Shown: positions 44,709-54,211 of the stretch, one piece after another | Layout of the letters: each line of letters begins with the position of its first letter | How positions within the stretch are numbered: position 1 is the first letter of the stretch | Assembly (NCBI RefSeq): GCF_039545095.1 | Contig: NZ_BAABRS010000001.1 | Coordinates: forward strand, 930,001-994,000 | Reading direction: 5' to 3' | Length of the DNA: 64,000 bases | DNA from: Fodinibius salicampi | GTDB taxonomy: Bacteria; Bacteroidota; Rhodothermia; Balneolales; Balneolaceae | Made by a program: the position numbers and the translations under genes | The notes under the pieces: generated by a model | What the model was told of the DNA's origin: nothing | The model's database searches: none | What the model saw: only the letters and a program-made list of their open reading frames with translations

Positions 44709-45995
44709 TTATTGATCAAATCCGTAATATTCGGCTACTGCTTCATAATCTGAAGTATCCAGATGATCGGGAATAATAGAATCGCCAGCTATCTGCTTAG
44801 TATTATCTATCGTATTGGAAGAACCGATTTTGATAATTTCAATACGGTGATATTCTTCTCCAGGTCCATCCGACTCTCTTATTTGCATATAAGCAGTGCT
44901 ATAGCTATCAGACCAATAAGAAAATCTTGTATAAAAGGTTTGATCATTTATCCCATATCCAGGAATTGCATAATAACTTTGTATTCCTGTTGAAGAAGAT
45001 TCATAAACAAAATAGACAAGCCAGGCATGTGTAACTAATTCATTTTCACTATTAACATCTAAAATGTAAATGCCGGGATCACTGCTAAAATCTGTAGCCG
45101 GATAGAGATATCGCGTTACATTTGCATTACCATCAGCTCCTTTCAGGTTTATAGGAGTTCCCCAGCCACTCGCCGTCTTGGGTCCGTACAACTCGTAACT
45201 ACTTTTATCAAGATAGTAATCTCCTTCAACTCCCAACGATGCATCGGGGGTACCGGTGCCTGCATAAATCTGGCTGCCGTCTGCTCCGTCTTGGCCATCG
45301 GCTCCATCCTGGCCGTCATCACCACTCAGGTTCATAGGCGATCCCCAGCCGCTGTCCGTTTTGGGGCCGTATAAATCCTTATTGGCGGTATCAAAATAAT
45401 AATCACCGCTGATTCCCAGCGACGCATCAGGGGTCCCGGAACCCGAATAAATTTGGCTCCCATCAGCTCCGTCCTGCCCATCTTTTCCGTTCAGATCAAT
45501 CGGATTTCCCCAGCCACTGTCGGTCTTCGGACCGTATAGGTTCTGGTTGGCTGTATCGATATAAAAATCACCAACCACTCCAACAGAAGCATCCGGACTT
45601 CCACTTCCAGAATGAATTTGGGTACCCTCTTTTCCGTCTTCACCGTCTGCCCCATCTGCCCCATCTGCCCCATCTGCCCCATCCTGACCGTCTTCTCCCA
45701 TTAATACGATAATGGGATTTCCCCAGCCGTCACTATCTTTGGGACCATACAACTCCCCGGTATTTTGATTCAGGTAATAATCTCCATTCTCCCCAACATC
45801 AACAGTTGGAGCCTCTTCCCCGGCATACATAACGCTTCCATTCTCCCCAGCCGGTCCAATCAGTCCCTGTGGCCCTTCAATTCCCTGGGGTCCCTCTGGC
45901 CCATGGGGGCCCTTACAGCTTGCCAAGGTAAACAAACAAGCTATAGTTAAAAATAAAAATCTTCTTGCGATTTGTCGTCCGATATTTGTACTCAT
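44709..45995 (-). CDS. Collagen-like modular lipoprotein
   Basis: 428 residues. Lipoprotein signal FLFLTIACLFTLASC (C27), then a collagen-like G-x-y run (GPHGPEGPQGIEGPQGLIGPAG). Four alike modules of about 45 residues follow, near 54-99, 126-169, 181-225 and 242-286, each with IYSGSGTPDASLGxxGDYY and LYGPKTDSGWGxPI, and joined by G-x-D linkers (GQDGADGADG). The C-terminal 140 residues (YLYPATDFSSDPGIYILDVN ...) are a globular, unassigned domain. It is probably a surface fibre or stalk. Modules 2-4 are closer to each other than to module 1, a sign of recent duplication. The role is unknown; a terminator follows. Confidence 0.75.
   Translation of the reverse strand: MSTNIGRQIARRFLFLTIACLFTLASCKGPHGPEGPQGIEGPQGLIGPAGENGSVMYAGEEAPTVDVGENGDYYLNQNTGELYGPKDSDGWGNPIIVLMGEDGQDGADGADGADGADGEDGKEGTQIHSGSGSPDASVGVVGDFYIDTANQNLYGPKTDSGWGNPIDLNGKDGQDGADGSQIYSGSGTPDASLGISGDYYFDTANKDLYGPKTDSGWGSPMNLSGDDGQDGADGQDGADGSQIYAGTGTPDASLGVEGDYYLDKSSYELYGPKTASGWGTPINLKGADGNANVTRYLYPATDFSSDPGIYILDVNSENELVTHAWLVYFVYESSSTGIQSYYAIPGYGINDQTFYTRFSYWSDSYSTAYMQIRESDGPGEEYHRIEIIKIGSSNTIDNTKQIAGDSIIPDHLDTSDYEAVAEYYGFDQ
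45647..45682. repeat. Four tandem copies of a 9-bp repeat inside the collagen-like gene
   Basis: CTGCCCCAT is repeated four times exactly and codes for the Gly-Ala-Asp linker on the minus strand. A unit of nine bases keeps the frame, so copy number could vary and change linker length without breaking the gene. Confidence 0.8.
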
Positions 45996-46323
45996 AAATA
46001 CATACTATTATTAGAGATTACTTTTTCGCAATCTTTTGATCGCTATAATTAAATACGATATTGAAATAGAAATAGGCTCAAAAAAGAGCGTATAATACTC
46101 ATGTATAGACCAAATTTTATTCAGAGAAGCTTTCTTTTATTTAACCTTGCAAACAATAATAAATGATTATCAAGATTTTATTTCTTGAATTTTAATTGAT
46201 AATAGATTTTTATAATTTAAATGCCGTATTTAAGGGGGATCTATAAATATGTTACTTTTGGCTTCTTTAAACCTCAATATTATCTACGTAAAACTGAGTT
46301 AATTTAGCTCATTTCCATTTACT
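45996..46323. other. AT-rich divergent promoter region
   Basis: About 330 bases with no gene between the collagen-like gene (minus) and the sigma-factor gene (plus). It is very AT-rich. A TACTTTTG box at 46253-46260, with the form TAnnTTTG, is a candidate promoter for the sigma factor. Confidence 0.5.
46253..46260 (+). promoter_or_regulatory. Candidate -7 promoter element before the ECF sigma factor
   Basis: TACTTTTG fits TAnnTTTG, 63 bases before the start codon. No convincing -33 box was seen at the usual spacing. Confidence 0.3.
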
Positions 46324-46902
46324 ATGGCTGAATCGTCAGATGTTACCAGATTATTAATAAGTCTCAAGAAAGGGGAAGACGGGGTATATGATAAATTGTA
46401 TCCGCTAATTTATGATGAGTTACGGAATTTGGCCTACTCTCACATGAATCGGCAATCAGCGGACCATACCCTCTCGCGTACTGAGCTTGTTCATGAAACG
46501 TATTTGAAAATGATTGACCAAACCCAGATTGACTTCTCGGATAGAAGTCACTTTCTGGCCATTGCTTCTCGGTGTATGCGGCAAATTCTGATCGACTATG
46601 CCCGCAAAAAACAAGCTGAAAAACGAGGTGGCAAGCAAAAAGATCTTACATATATTGATGGTATTTTTAACGGGCAAAATAGCAAGGCACAGGAACTCAT
46701 TGACATCGACGATGCACTTAAGCGTCTTGCCGAATTAAATGAGCGTCTCAGCAAAGTGGTAGAAATGCGTTTTTTGGGAGAAATGACTATTGAAGAGACT
46801 GCCGATGCTCTGGATATTTCAGAAAGTACTGTTAAAAGGGATTGGATGAAAGCAAGAGGGTGGCTCTACAAAGAGCTTAAAGAACGTTTTGAAGTAAGTT
46901 AA
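46324..46902 (+). CDS. ECF-type RNA polymerase sigma factor (TIGR02999-like)
   Basis: 192 residues. Region 2 lies near 8-90 (YDKLYPLIYDELRNLAYSHMNRQ, ELVHETYLKMIDQTQIDFSDRSHFLAIASRCMRQILIDYARKKQAEKRGG, which is typical of the TIGR02999 group). Region 4 lies near 132-188 (LAELNERLSKVVEMRFLGEMTIEETADALDISESTVKRDWMKARGWLYKEL). No anti-sigma gene is adjacent; two Ser/Thr kinase genes follow, 93 bases on. In such clusters the kinases are thought to control the sigma factor, for example by phosphorylation, as in the ECF43 type. That is an inference here. Confidence 0.9.
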   Translation: MAESSDVTRLLISLKKGEDGVYDKLYPLIYDELRNLAYSHMNRQSADHTLSRTELVHETYLKMIDQTQIDFSDRSHFLAIASRCMRQILIDYARKKQAEKRGGKQKDLTYIDGIFNGQNSKAQELIDIDDALKRLAELNERLSKVVEMRFLGEMTIEETADALDISESTVKRDWMKARGWLYKELKERFEVS

Positions 46903-46995
46903 TAGGTGTTCCTCCACTTTGTAATGTAATTATATAACGGTCGTTGGCGGTGTTTATATGGGACACGAATATTTCATCATGATTGAAAAGTTGTT

Positions 46996-49383
46996 ATGGG
47001 TAACATCAATTGGAATAAAGTAGAAACCATTGTAGATCAGGTCCTTGATCTCCCCCAATCAGAAAGGGTCGAGCATATCCATCAGGTCTGTGCAGGAAAT
47101 GAAGCATTAAAAGGAGAAGTTACAAAGCTACTCAATTCTATTTTTGATTCTGAGGGATGGCTGGATGATCCCAAAGAATTTAAAGAGGGTTTCTACCAGG
47201 AAATGGCTGAGGATGCGGAGAATATTGAAAACAGCCATTCCCTTATCGGGAAGACCATCGGTTCTTATACCATTAAAGAACTTTTGGGGGAAGGTGGGAT
47301 GGGTCAAGTATACCTTGCTGAACGTTCAGATGGTACGTTTGAACACAAGGTAGCCATTAAAATATTACATTCCGCCCGATCATCTCCGGAAAATATTCGC
47401 CGTTTCAAGCAGGAACGGAATATACTCGCAGGCCTGAACCATCCTGGCATTGCCAAATTATTTGATGGAGGAATTACCGATAGTGGACTCCAGTATTTAA
47501 TTATGGAGTATATTGATGGCAAACCCATCACCACTTATTGTAAGGATAATAATCTGTCTCTCAATGAGAGAATAAAACTTTTTAAAAAAGTACTTTCAGC
47601 TGTTCAACATGCTCATGAAAGTCTGGTTATTCACCGTGATCTCAAACCGGATAACATTTTTGTCACTTCTGAACGCCAGATAAAAATTCTTGATTTCGGT
47701 ATTTCAAAACTCCTTGAAGATACAGAAACATCACCTGGCCATACTCTTAGTGAAGGCCGCATGCTTACCCCTAAATATGCTGCTCCGGAACAAATCCTGG
47801 AAGAGAAGGTAACGACCGCGACTGATGTTTATGCATTGGGGATTATTTTTTATGAACTGCTCTCAGGAAAGCATCCTTATGATCTAAACAACAAATCATA
47901 TTTTGAGACAGAAAATATAATTCTTAATAAAATTCCTCCTGCCCCTAGCGCCAATACCGATTCATGGGGTAAACAGCATCGAGGCACGCTCCGGGATGAC
48001 CTCGATGCTATTGCTCTCAAAGCTATTGATAAAGATCGTAAAGAACGCTACCGGATGGCCAATCAATTTCTGTCTGATTTAAATAATTTTGAACAAGGCC
48101 TCCCGGTTACTGCTCAAGCAAACTCACTGACCTACCGTGCTAAAAAGTATATTGTCCGTAATAAATTAAGTATAGCGGTAACCGTAATCTTTCTATTTTT
48201 ATTAATTAGCATATCAATTTTTCATACTTCACGTTTAACTCAAGAACGAAATAAAGCCCAGCTTGAAGCAGAAAAAGCTGTTCAGATAAAAGAACTCTTT
48301 AGTGAAATCTTACAACAGTCGGATCCCTTTACACAACCTGAAAGGGATATCACTTTATCGGATGTTCTTAGTACAGGCGCCGATAAAGTAAAAAATAGCC
48401 TAAATAGTCAGCCACAAATTAAGGCAGAGTTACTGGGACTTTTAGGCGGTACTTATGCCTCTCTCGGCAATTTTAAAGAGGGAGAAGAATTACTTGAAGA
48501 AGCCTTATCCCTTGATTATCCCTTAGAATTAAAGACAGAACGACAAACGTATATCAATAATTTGACCCAGGTGGGAAGGATCTATTATAGAACCGGACGA
48601 TTCGTGGAAGCAGAATCTGCCTATCTTAAAGCTCTTGAAATGAGTAAAAGATTACATGGGGAGGAATCAGGAAATCTGGCAGGTATGTATATCTCTTTAG
48701 CTTCCATTTATCGGGAAGAAGGACACCTTCTTAAAACCGAAGAGTTTTATAAAAGGGCTATTGAGATCTCAGATTCAACTCATAAATTATTACTTGCAAC
48801 CTCATTGGGTAACCTAGCTATTGCCTATCGCGATCAGGGAGAATATGAAAAGGCGTTAAATCTTCATGACCGAAGCCTTAAGCTGGAATATGAGGTCCAC
48901 GATAGTCTGCATCCGGATATCGCCAGTGGATACAATAATTTAGCTTTTACCTATCAACAGATGGGCAAGTACCAAATGGCTGACTCCCTGCATCAAATAG
49001 CACTATCCATGCGCCGCAAATTATTCCCACCCGACCATCATCATATTGCCTCCTCCCTTGTTCGTCTTGGCCTGCTGAAGATAAAACAAATGCATACCGT
49101 AGAAGCTGAAAATTATCTTGCGGAAGGGTATCAAATTTTACAACAGAAACTACCGGAGGATCACTGGCAACTCATCAGTGCCCGTGGCGGCTTAGCTGTA
49201 AGCCGGGCAATGCAGGGAGAGTTTAAGGAAAACGTACCCATTGTAGAAGAGGCTTATCAATTTTTTAACGATCGGTTTGGCGAAGATGACTGGCGAACCC
49301 GTGAAGCTGCTGCGGCTCTTACTAACTTATACCGCATTTGGGGGAAAACCGAAAAGGCCGAATTCTATTCGGATAAACTATAA
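46996..49383 (+). CDS. Receptor-like Ser/Thr protein kinase with TPR domain (copy 1)
   Basis: 795 residues. A short helical lead (1-85, WNKVETIVDQVLDLPQSERV) precedes a full Hanks-type kinase domain: glycine loop LLGEGGMGQVYLAERSDG, K122 in VAIKIL, HRDLKPDN (H213-D215), DFGISKL (D233), and TPKYAAPEQ in the activation segment. One membrane helix follows near 391-409 (SIAVTVIFLFLLISISIF). The C-terminal 370 residues are TPR repeats (GDIYF-like LGNLAIAYRDQGEYEKALNLHDRSL, YNNLAFTYQQMGKYQMADSLHQIAL). The TPR part is presumed extracytoplasmic, a protein-sensing input. Six bases separate it from its paralogue. Confidence 0.9.
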   Translation: MGNINWNKVETIVDQVLDLPQSERVEHIHQVCAGNEALKGEVTKLLNSIFDSEGWLDDPKEFKEGFYQEMAEDAENIENSHSLIGKTIGSYTIKELLGEGGMGQVYLAERSDGTFEHKVAIKILHSARSSPENIRRFKQERNILAGLNHPGIAKLFDGGITDSGLQYLIMEYIDGKPITTYCKDNNLSLNERIKLFKKVLSAVQHAHESLVIHRDLKPDNIFVTSERQIKILDFGISKLLEDTETSPGHTLSEGRMLTPKYAAPEQILEEKVTTATDVYALGIIFYELLSGKHPYDLNNKSYFETENIILNKIPPAPSANTDSWGKQHRGTLRDDLDAIALKAIDKDRKERYRMANQFLSDLNNFEQGLPVTAQANSLTYRAKKYIVRNKLSIAVTVIFLFLLISISIFHTSRLTQERNKAQLEAEKAVQIKELFSEILQQSDPFTQPERDITLSDVLSTGADKVKNSLNSQPQIKAELLGLLGGTYASLGNFKEGEELLEEALSLDYPLELKTERQTYINNLTQVGRIYYRTGRFVEAESAYLKALEMSKRLHGEESGNLAGMYISLASIYREEGHLLKTEEFYKRAIEISDSTHKLLLATSLGNLAIAYRDQGEYEKALNLHDRSLKLEYEVHDSLHPDIASGYNNLAFTYQQMGKYQMADSLHQIALSMRRKLFPPDHHHIASSLVRLGLLKIKQMHTVEAENYLAEGYQILQQKLPEDHWQLISARGGLAVSRAMQGEFKENVPIVEEAYQFFNDRFGEDDWRTREAAAALTNLYRIWGKTEKAEFYSDKL

Positions 49384-49389
49384 ATAACT

Positions 49390-52125
49390 ATGGCAAACGA
49401 GAATTGGGCTAAGGTAGAAACAATTATTGATAAGGCATTGACCCTTTCAGAGCCTGAGCGGGGAGCGTATATTGAAAAGGCCTGCAAAGATGACCAAAAT
49501 CTTAAGGGAGAAGTTACCCAGCTGCTGGAATCGATATTTGCTTCAGAATCAAAAAAATGGCTTGAAAATCCTTCTGAACTTAAAGGTGGCTTTTTTAAAG
49601 ACATTGCAGAAGAGCCATCAGACTCTGAATCGATGATAGGCCAAACAATCGGTTCATATACTATCACTAAATTGCTGGGGGAAGGAGGTATGGGGCAAGT
49701 CTACCTTGCCGAACGTTCAGATGGTTCTTTTGAACACCAGGTGGCTATTAAAATTATCCGGGAGGGACGGGTCACAAAGACCAATATTGAAAGATTCAGA
49801 CAGGAACAAAACATTCTGGCTGGACTCAATCATCCTGGCATAGCCAAACTATTTGACGGCGGTATAACCGATGACGGTTTCCCGTATTTGGTTATGGAAT
49901 ACGTTGATGGCGTCCCTATAGATCAGTTTTGTATAAATAAAAAATTGTCTCTGCAACAATATATCGAGCTTTTTATAAAAATATTGGAGGCCATCCGTCA
50001 TGCACACGAAAACCTGGTGGTTCACCGCGACCTTAAACCAGGAAATATTTTAATTACACCTAATGGTGACGTTAAGATCTTAGATTTTGGTATTTCAAAA
50101 TTAATTGCTATACCTGAAGATCAATCTCTTACTCAAACTCAAACACGACTGTTAACCCCAAAGTATGCGGCTCCTGAACAAATAAAACAACAACCTATTA
50201 CCACAGCTACTGATATATATTCGCTTGGTATTATATTTTATCAGCTTCTGTGCCAAACCCTGCCGTTCGATTTTGAGAATATTTCCTCTTACGAAGTAGA
50301 ACAACTCGTTTTAAATCAACAACCCCCTCCCCCAAGTACCAATGTAGTATCCGGAAATATTACTCCTCATCAACTAAAAGGAGATCTCGATGCTATTATA
50401 CTCAAAGCGATCCGGAAAGAACCTGAGGAACGTTACAGGGGAATCTCTGAGCTGCTTGATGACTTAAATAACTATCAGAAAGGGCTTCCCGTTTCCGCCC
50501 AAAAAGGAACTACCTTTTATCGTACAAAAAAGTTTTTTAATCGCCATAAAAAAGGCACGGCCGTAGCAGCAGGAGTGCTTCTTTTAATTTTCAGTCTTGT
50601 TGGCTTTTATACAAATCGTGTAGAAGCTGAACGAAAGCAGGCCGAACTATCAGCAGCCCAAGCTGAAGAGACAAAGGATTTCTTACTGAGTATCTTTAAC
50701 ACTACCAATCCGGAATTTGCATCCTACTCTGGAAATGATATTTCCGCTAAAACACTATTAATGAATGGGGTGGAAGAAGTTGATGCAAGCTTATGGGATC
50801 AGCCCAGTGCTTACATTGAATTGATTTCCTCTATTGGAGCAGCTTTGAAAAATCTGACTGCTTATCCCTCTAGCGAAGAAGCCTATGAGAAAGCTTTAGC
50901 AAAAAGTGAAGAGCATTATGGAACTGACCATCCACAAACCGCATCTCTTTTGGCTGAAATAGCTCTATTGAAGCGATCCCAGGGGCAAAGAGAAGAAGCT
51001 GAAAAATTAATTATCGACTCGATAGAAATCCTCGAACAAAAAAATATTGATGCTTCTTTGTCTCTGGCAAATAAGTACTCGATCTATGCTTTTACCAAAG
51101 CATATCAGGGAGAATACTCAGAAGCACTGAATATTTTTCAAAAGGCTGATAGTCTCTATCTAGCCTCAAATAACGAAGAATCATTACATCGCTTCACTAC
51201 ATTAGATAATAGAGCTGAAACGGCAATCAGAATGGGAGAATATGAAGAAGCCGAAAAATATCTTTATGATGTTCTCAATTTTTATCAAAATTATTATAAA
51301 GGACCCCATTTTAATATTGCTCAAACATTATCTTCACTGGGGGCATTATACGCCAATACCAGTGAATATGGGAAATCCAATGAGTACCTATACCAGAGTA
51401 TAAAGATGAAAAAAGAACTTCTGGGGGAAGATCATGTTGATCTATCCAGTACTTATGATCGCCTGGCCCTGAACTATCGGGAACTAAATGAATTGGATAA
51501 AGGAGAAAAGTTTGCCCGTCAAAGTCTAAAACTCAATGAAGGAGCTCATGGAGAAAATAGCATACAATATGCGGAGACATTGAACAACCTGGCCCTTATA
51601 CAACTCGATCGAAATCAGCTTGTGGAGGCTAAAAGTAATTATGAACATATTATAACCATAAAAGAAGAACTGCTGGAGCCAACCCATACTTCTCTGGGAA
51701 TTGCCTACTATAATTACGCTTCCGTTTTACAGGATTTAGGTGCGCTTACTGAAGCTAAAAACTTTTTTGAGAAAACAATTGAAATTGACAAGGCAACTTA
51801 TGGTCCAACTCATCCGGGCGTAGCAATTGACTATAATGCTTTAGCTTCTGTCCTGACAGAATTGAACGAATATGAACGAGCAGACTCATTATTTTCTTTG
51901 TCCCTCTCAATTTATCAGGAAACGCTCCCTCCCACTCATTACAGGATCGGACAAAATCTCGTTGAACATTCTAAACTATTATATATCAAGAAACAATACA
52001 CCCTGGCCCAAGACAAGCTAAATAAAGCTATTGATATCTATAAACAATCATTCAGAAAGAGCGATCCAAGAATTGAAAAAGCAGAAAAGCTACTCGATAA
52101 ATGTAACGAACAAATAAAAACGTAG
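49390..52125 (+). CDS. Receptor-like Ser/Thr protein kinase with TPR domain (copy 2)
   Basis: 911 residues with the same plan as copy 1 and close likeness through the kinase domain (GEGGMGQVYLAERSDGSFEHQVAIKI, K121; HRDLKPGN, H212-D214; DFGISKL, D232; TPKYAAPEQI). A membrane helix lies near 395-412 (AVAAGVLLLIFSLVGFY). The TPR part is longer, with more repeats (LSSLGALYANTSEYGKSNEYLYQSIKM, YAETLNNLALIQLDRNQLVEAKSNYE, YNALASVLTELNEYERADSLFS). The kinase halves are conserved while the TPR halves have diverged. This fits two sensors with different inputs and perhaps a common substrate. Confidence 0.9.
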   Translation: MANENWAKVETIIDKALTLSEPERGAYIEKACKDDQNLKGEVTQLLESIFASESKKWLENPSELKGGFFKDIAEEPSDSESMIGQTIGSYTITKLLGEGGMGQVYLAERSDGSFEHQVAIKIIREGRVTKTNIERFRQEQNILAGLNHPGIAKLFDGGITDDGFPYLVMEYVDGVPIDQFCINKKLSLQQYIELFIKILEAIRHAHENLVVHRDLKPGNILITPNGDVKILDFGISKLIAIPEDQSLTQTQTRLLTPKYAAPEQIKQQPITTATDIYSLGIIFYQLLCQTLPFDFENISSYEVEQLVLNQQPPPPSTNVVSGNITPHQLKGDLDAIILKAIRKEPEERYRGISELLDDLNNYQKGLPVSAQKGTTFYRTKKFFNRHKKGTAVAAGVLLLIFSLVGFYTNRVEAERKQAELSAAQAEETKDFLLSIFNTTNPEFASYSGNDISAKTLLMNGVEEVDASLWDQPSAYIELISSIGAALKNLTAYPSSEEAYEKALAKSEEHYGTDHPQTASLLAEIALLKRSQGQREEAEKLIIDSIEILEQKNIDASLSLANKYSIYAFTKAYQGEYSEALNIFQKADSLYLASNNEESLHRFTTLDNRAETAIRMGEYEEAEKYLYDVLNFYQNYYKGPHFNIAQTLSSLGALYANTSEYGKSNEYLYQSIKMKKELLGEDHVDLSSTYDRLALNYRELNELDKGEKFARQSLKLNEGAHGENSIQYAETLNNLALIQLDRNQLVEAKSNYEHIITIKEELLEPTHTSLGIAYYNYASVLQDLGALTEAKNFFEKTIEIDKATYGPTHPGVAIDYNALASVLTELNEYERADSLFSLSLSIYQETLPPTHYRIGQNLVEHSKLLYIKKQYTLAQDKLNKAIDIYKQSFRKSDPRIEKAEKLLDKCNEQIKT

Positions 52126-52550
52126 ATTCATCAAATAATCTGGATATCACTTTGTTAAAGGACCTTATGCTTTTACTTAGCTTGGAAGTTCATCACTATC
52201 TGGATTAATACATTCAATCTAATTTACCACACCTAAGCAGTATCCATTCTCCCGTAGCAAGTGTATAGAACACGGTTATAAAAAACTCTAATTCAATTCT
52301 TTTTAAATGAATCAACTAAATTTCATCATCTTGGCGCATTGTACTTCATAGTTTTGCCAGTAGAAAAAGATATATAAACTATTTTAGGTTGTAAGCGCTT
52401 ACCCATGTGAATGCATTCGCATTTTCCTGTCTGCTCAAATTGAGCTGTATAAATGCTTATACTGATCATCTTATAGATGCGGATATAAAAAAGACCGCAA
52501 TAAAAATACTATCAGCCAAAAATTAAAATACAAAGCCTAAAACTGTAGCA
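52126..52550. other. Intergenic region upstream of pckA
   Basis: 425 bases without a gene. Apart from the palindromes at 52391-52418, I see no further structure. It must carry the pckA promoter and the end of the kinase transcript. Confidence 0.5.
52391..52418. promoter_or_regulatory. Two palindromes upstream of pckA, LacI/GalR-family-like operator
   Basis: GTAAGCGCTTAC (52391-52402) is a perfect 12-bp palindrome with the central CG of LacI/GalR-family operators. Seven bases on, GAATGCATTC (52409-52418) is a second perfect palindrome. They lie about 135-160 bases before pckA. Catabolic control of gluconeogenesis by a LacI-type regulator is an inference. Confidence 0.45.
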
Positions 52551-54149
52551 ATGAATACCTATTCACAGCTTAAGAGCCGTATTGGTCTGGATTATTTAGA
52601 CCTGGAAAATAATGAGAAGGACCATTGGAATTTGACTCCACCAGAGCTTTACGAAGAAGCAATAAAAAACGGGGAAGCTATCTTAACAAAAGACTATGCC
52701 CTTAGGGTAAGAACCGGTAAATATACAGGGCGTTCTCCTTCCGACAGGTTTATCATCAATCAGCCTTCTATTCAAAACGATATTGATTGGGGTAAGATAA
52801 ATAAACCCACAGATGAAGGTGTCTTCGAGAATCTTTTTCAAAAAGTAACCGCCTACCTTCGGGATAAACAATTGTATGTTAAAGACTGCTATGCAGGAGC
52901 AGATAAGAAGTATCAGCTAAATGTAAGAGTGATCAGCGAAGCGGCCTACCACGGTCTTTTTGTACATAATATGTTTATCCGTCCATCGGAGGAACAACTC
53001 AAAAACCACGAACCTGATTTTACGGTTTTGGCAGCCCCTAACTTTAAAGCCAATCCGGAAGTAGACGGGACAGAATCCGAAACATTTATTTTAATTAACT
53101 TCGACCGAAAAATTATCCTCATTGGAGGAACGCTCTATTCCGGAGAACTAAAAAAAGGAATATTCTCGGTCATGAATTACCTTCTTCCCAAGCAGGGAGT
53201 GATGGCCATGCACTGTTCTGCCAACATGGATCAAGAGGGAGATACAGCCGTGTTCTTTGGACTTTCAGGAACCGGGAAAACAACACTTTCCTCTGACCAG
53301 GATCGTATCCTCATTGGCGATGATGAACACGGATGGAGTGAAAATGGAGTCTTTAATATTGAAGGGGGCTGCTACGCCAAAACAATAAACTTGTCAGAAG
53401 AAAATGAACCTCTCATCTACGCTACCACCAAGATGCCGGGTACTATCCTGGAGAATGTAGTACTCGATGAAAACCGTGCTCCTGATTTTTATGACACTAG
53501 TCTCACGGAAAACACACGCTGCTCTTATCCCATTCATTACATTCCCAACGCCAGCGAGAGCGGAGTAGGAAACCATCCAACCAATGTCATTTTCTTAACC
53601 TGTGATGCATTTGGCGTGTTACCCCCTATCTCAAAATTAACCCCCGAACAAGCGATGTATCACTTCATAAGTGGCTATACAGCAAAAGTCGCAGGTACGG
53701 AACGAGGTATCGATGAACCACAGGCGACGTTTTCAGCTTGCTTTGGAGCCCCCTTTATGCCATTACATCCCACTGTATATGCGGAACTCCTAGCGGATAA
53801 AATACGGAAATACAATTCTACCGTTTGGCTTCTCAATACCGGGTGGACAGGAGGTCCCCATGGAATTGGCCACCGGATGAAACTTTCCCATACACGGCAA
53901 ATGCTGAGTGAGGCACTAAAAGGAAATCTGACCGATGTTACCTACGATGTTGATCCCATATTCGAACTATCAATTCCACAAAAGATAGATGGCGTCCCAA
54001 ACAATATTTTAAATCCACGAAATACCTGGGATAATAAGCTGGCATACGACCAGAAAGCAGAAAAGCTGGCCGCTATGTTTGCTGATAACTTTTGCCAATT
54101 TAAGGAAAATGCTAATAAAGAACTTGTTCAGGCAGGTCCACAAGTATAA
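52551..54149 (+). CDS. pckA: Phosphoenolpyruvate carboxykinase (ATP)
   Basis: 532 residues, normal for the ATP-type enzyme. RTGKYTGRSPSDRFII binds oxaloacetate. AVFFGLSGTGKTTLSSDQDRILIGDDEHGW holds the P-loop (kinase-1a) and the metal-binding DD of kinase-2. WLLNTGWTGGPHGIGHRMKLSHTR is the conserved C-terminal stretch. It turns oxaloacetate and ATP into PEP and CO2, the first committed step of gluconeogenesis. The gene is single and is preceded by operator-like palindromes. Confidence 0.96.
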   Translation: MNTYSQLKSRIGLDYLDLENNEKDHWNLTPPELYEEAIKNGEAILTKDYALRVRTGKYTGRSPSDRFIINQPSIQNDIDWGKINKPTDEGVFENLFQKVTAYLRDKQLYVKDCYAGADKKYQLNVRVISEAAYHGLFVHNMFIRPSEEQLKNHEPDFTVLAAPNFKANPEVDGTESETFILINFDRKIILIGGTLYSGELKKGIFSVMNYLLPKQGVMAMHCSANMDQEGDTAVFFGLSGTGKTTLSSDQDRILIGDDEHGWSENGVFNIEGGCYAKTINLSEENEPLIYATTKMPGTILENVVLDENRAPDFYDTSLTENTRCSYPIHYIPNASESGVGNHPTNVIFLTCDAFGVLPPISKLTPEQAMYHFISGYTAKVAGTERGIDEPQATFSACFGAPFMPLHPTVYAELLADKIRKYNSTVWLLNTGWTGGPHGIGHRMKLSHTRQMLSEALKGNLTDVTYDVDPIFELSIPQKIDGVPNNILNPRNTWDNKLAYDQKAEKLAAMFADNFCQFKENANKELVQAGPQV

Positions 54150-54162
54150 GTGCACTTTAATA

Positions 54163-54204
54163 TTATTAGTAATTGGGAGAATCTAATCTCCCAATTACTA
54201 ATAA
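54163..54204. terminator. Perfect 18-bp stem-loop between pckA and prfA
   Basis: TTATTAGTAATTGGGAGA and its exact complement flank a six-base loop (ATCTAA). It lies between convergent genes, 14 bases after the pckA stop. It lacks a T run, but the stem's own length makes it a strong terminator or 3'-end stabiliser for both. Confidence 0.65.
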
Positions 54205-54211
54205 CTATAGC

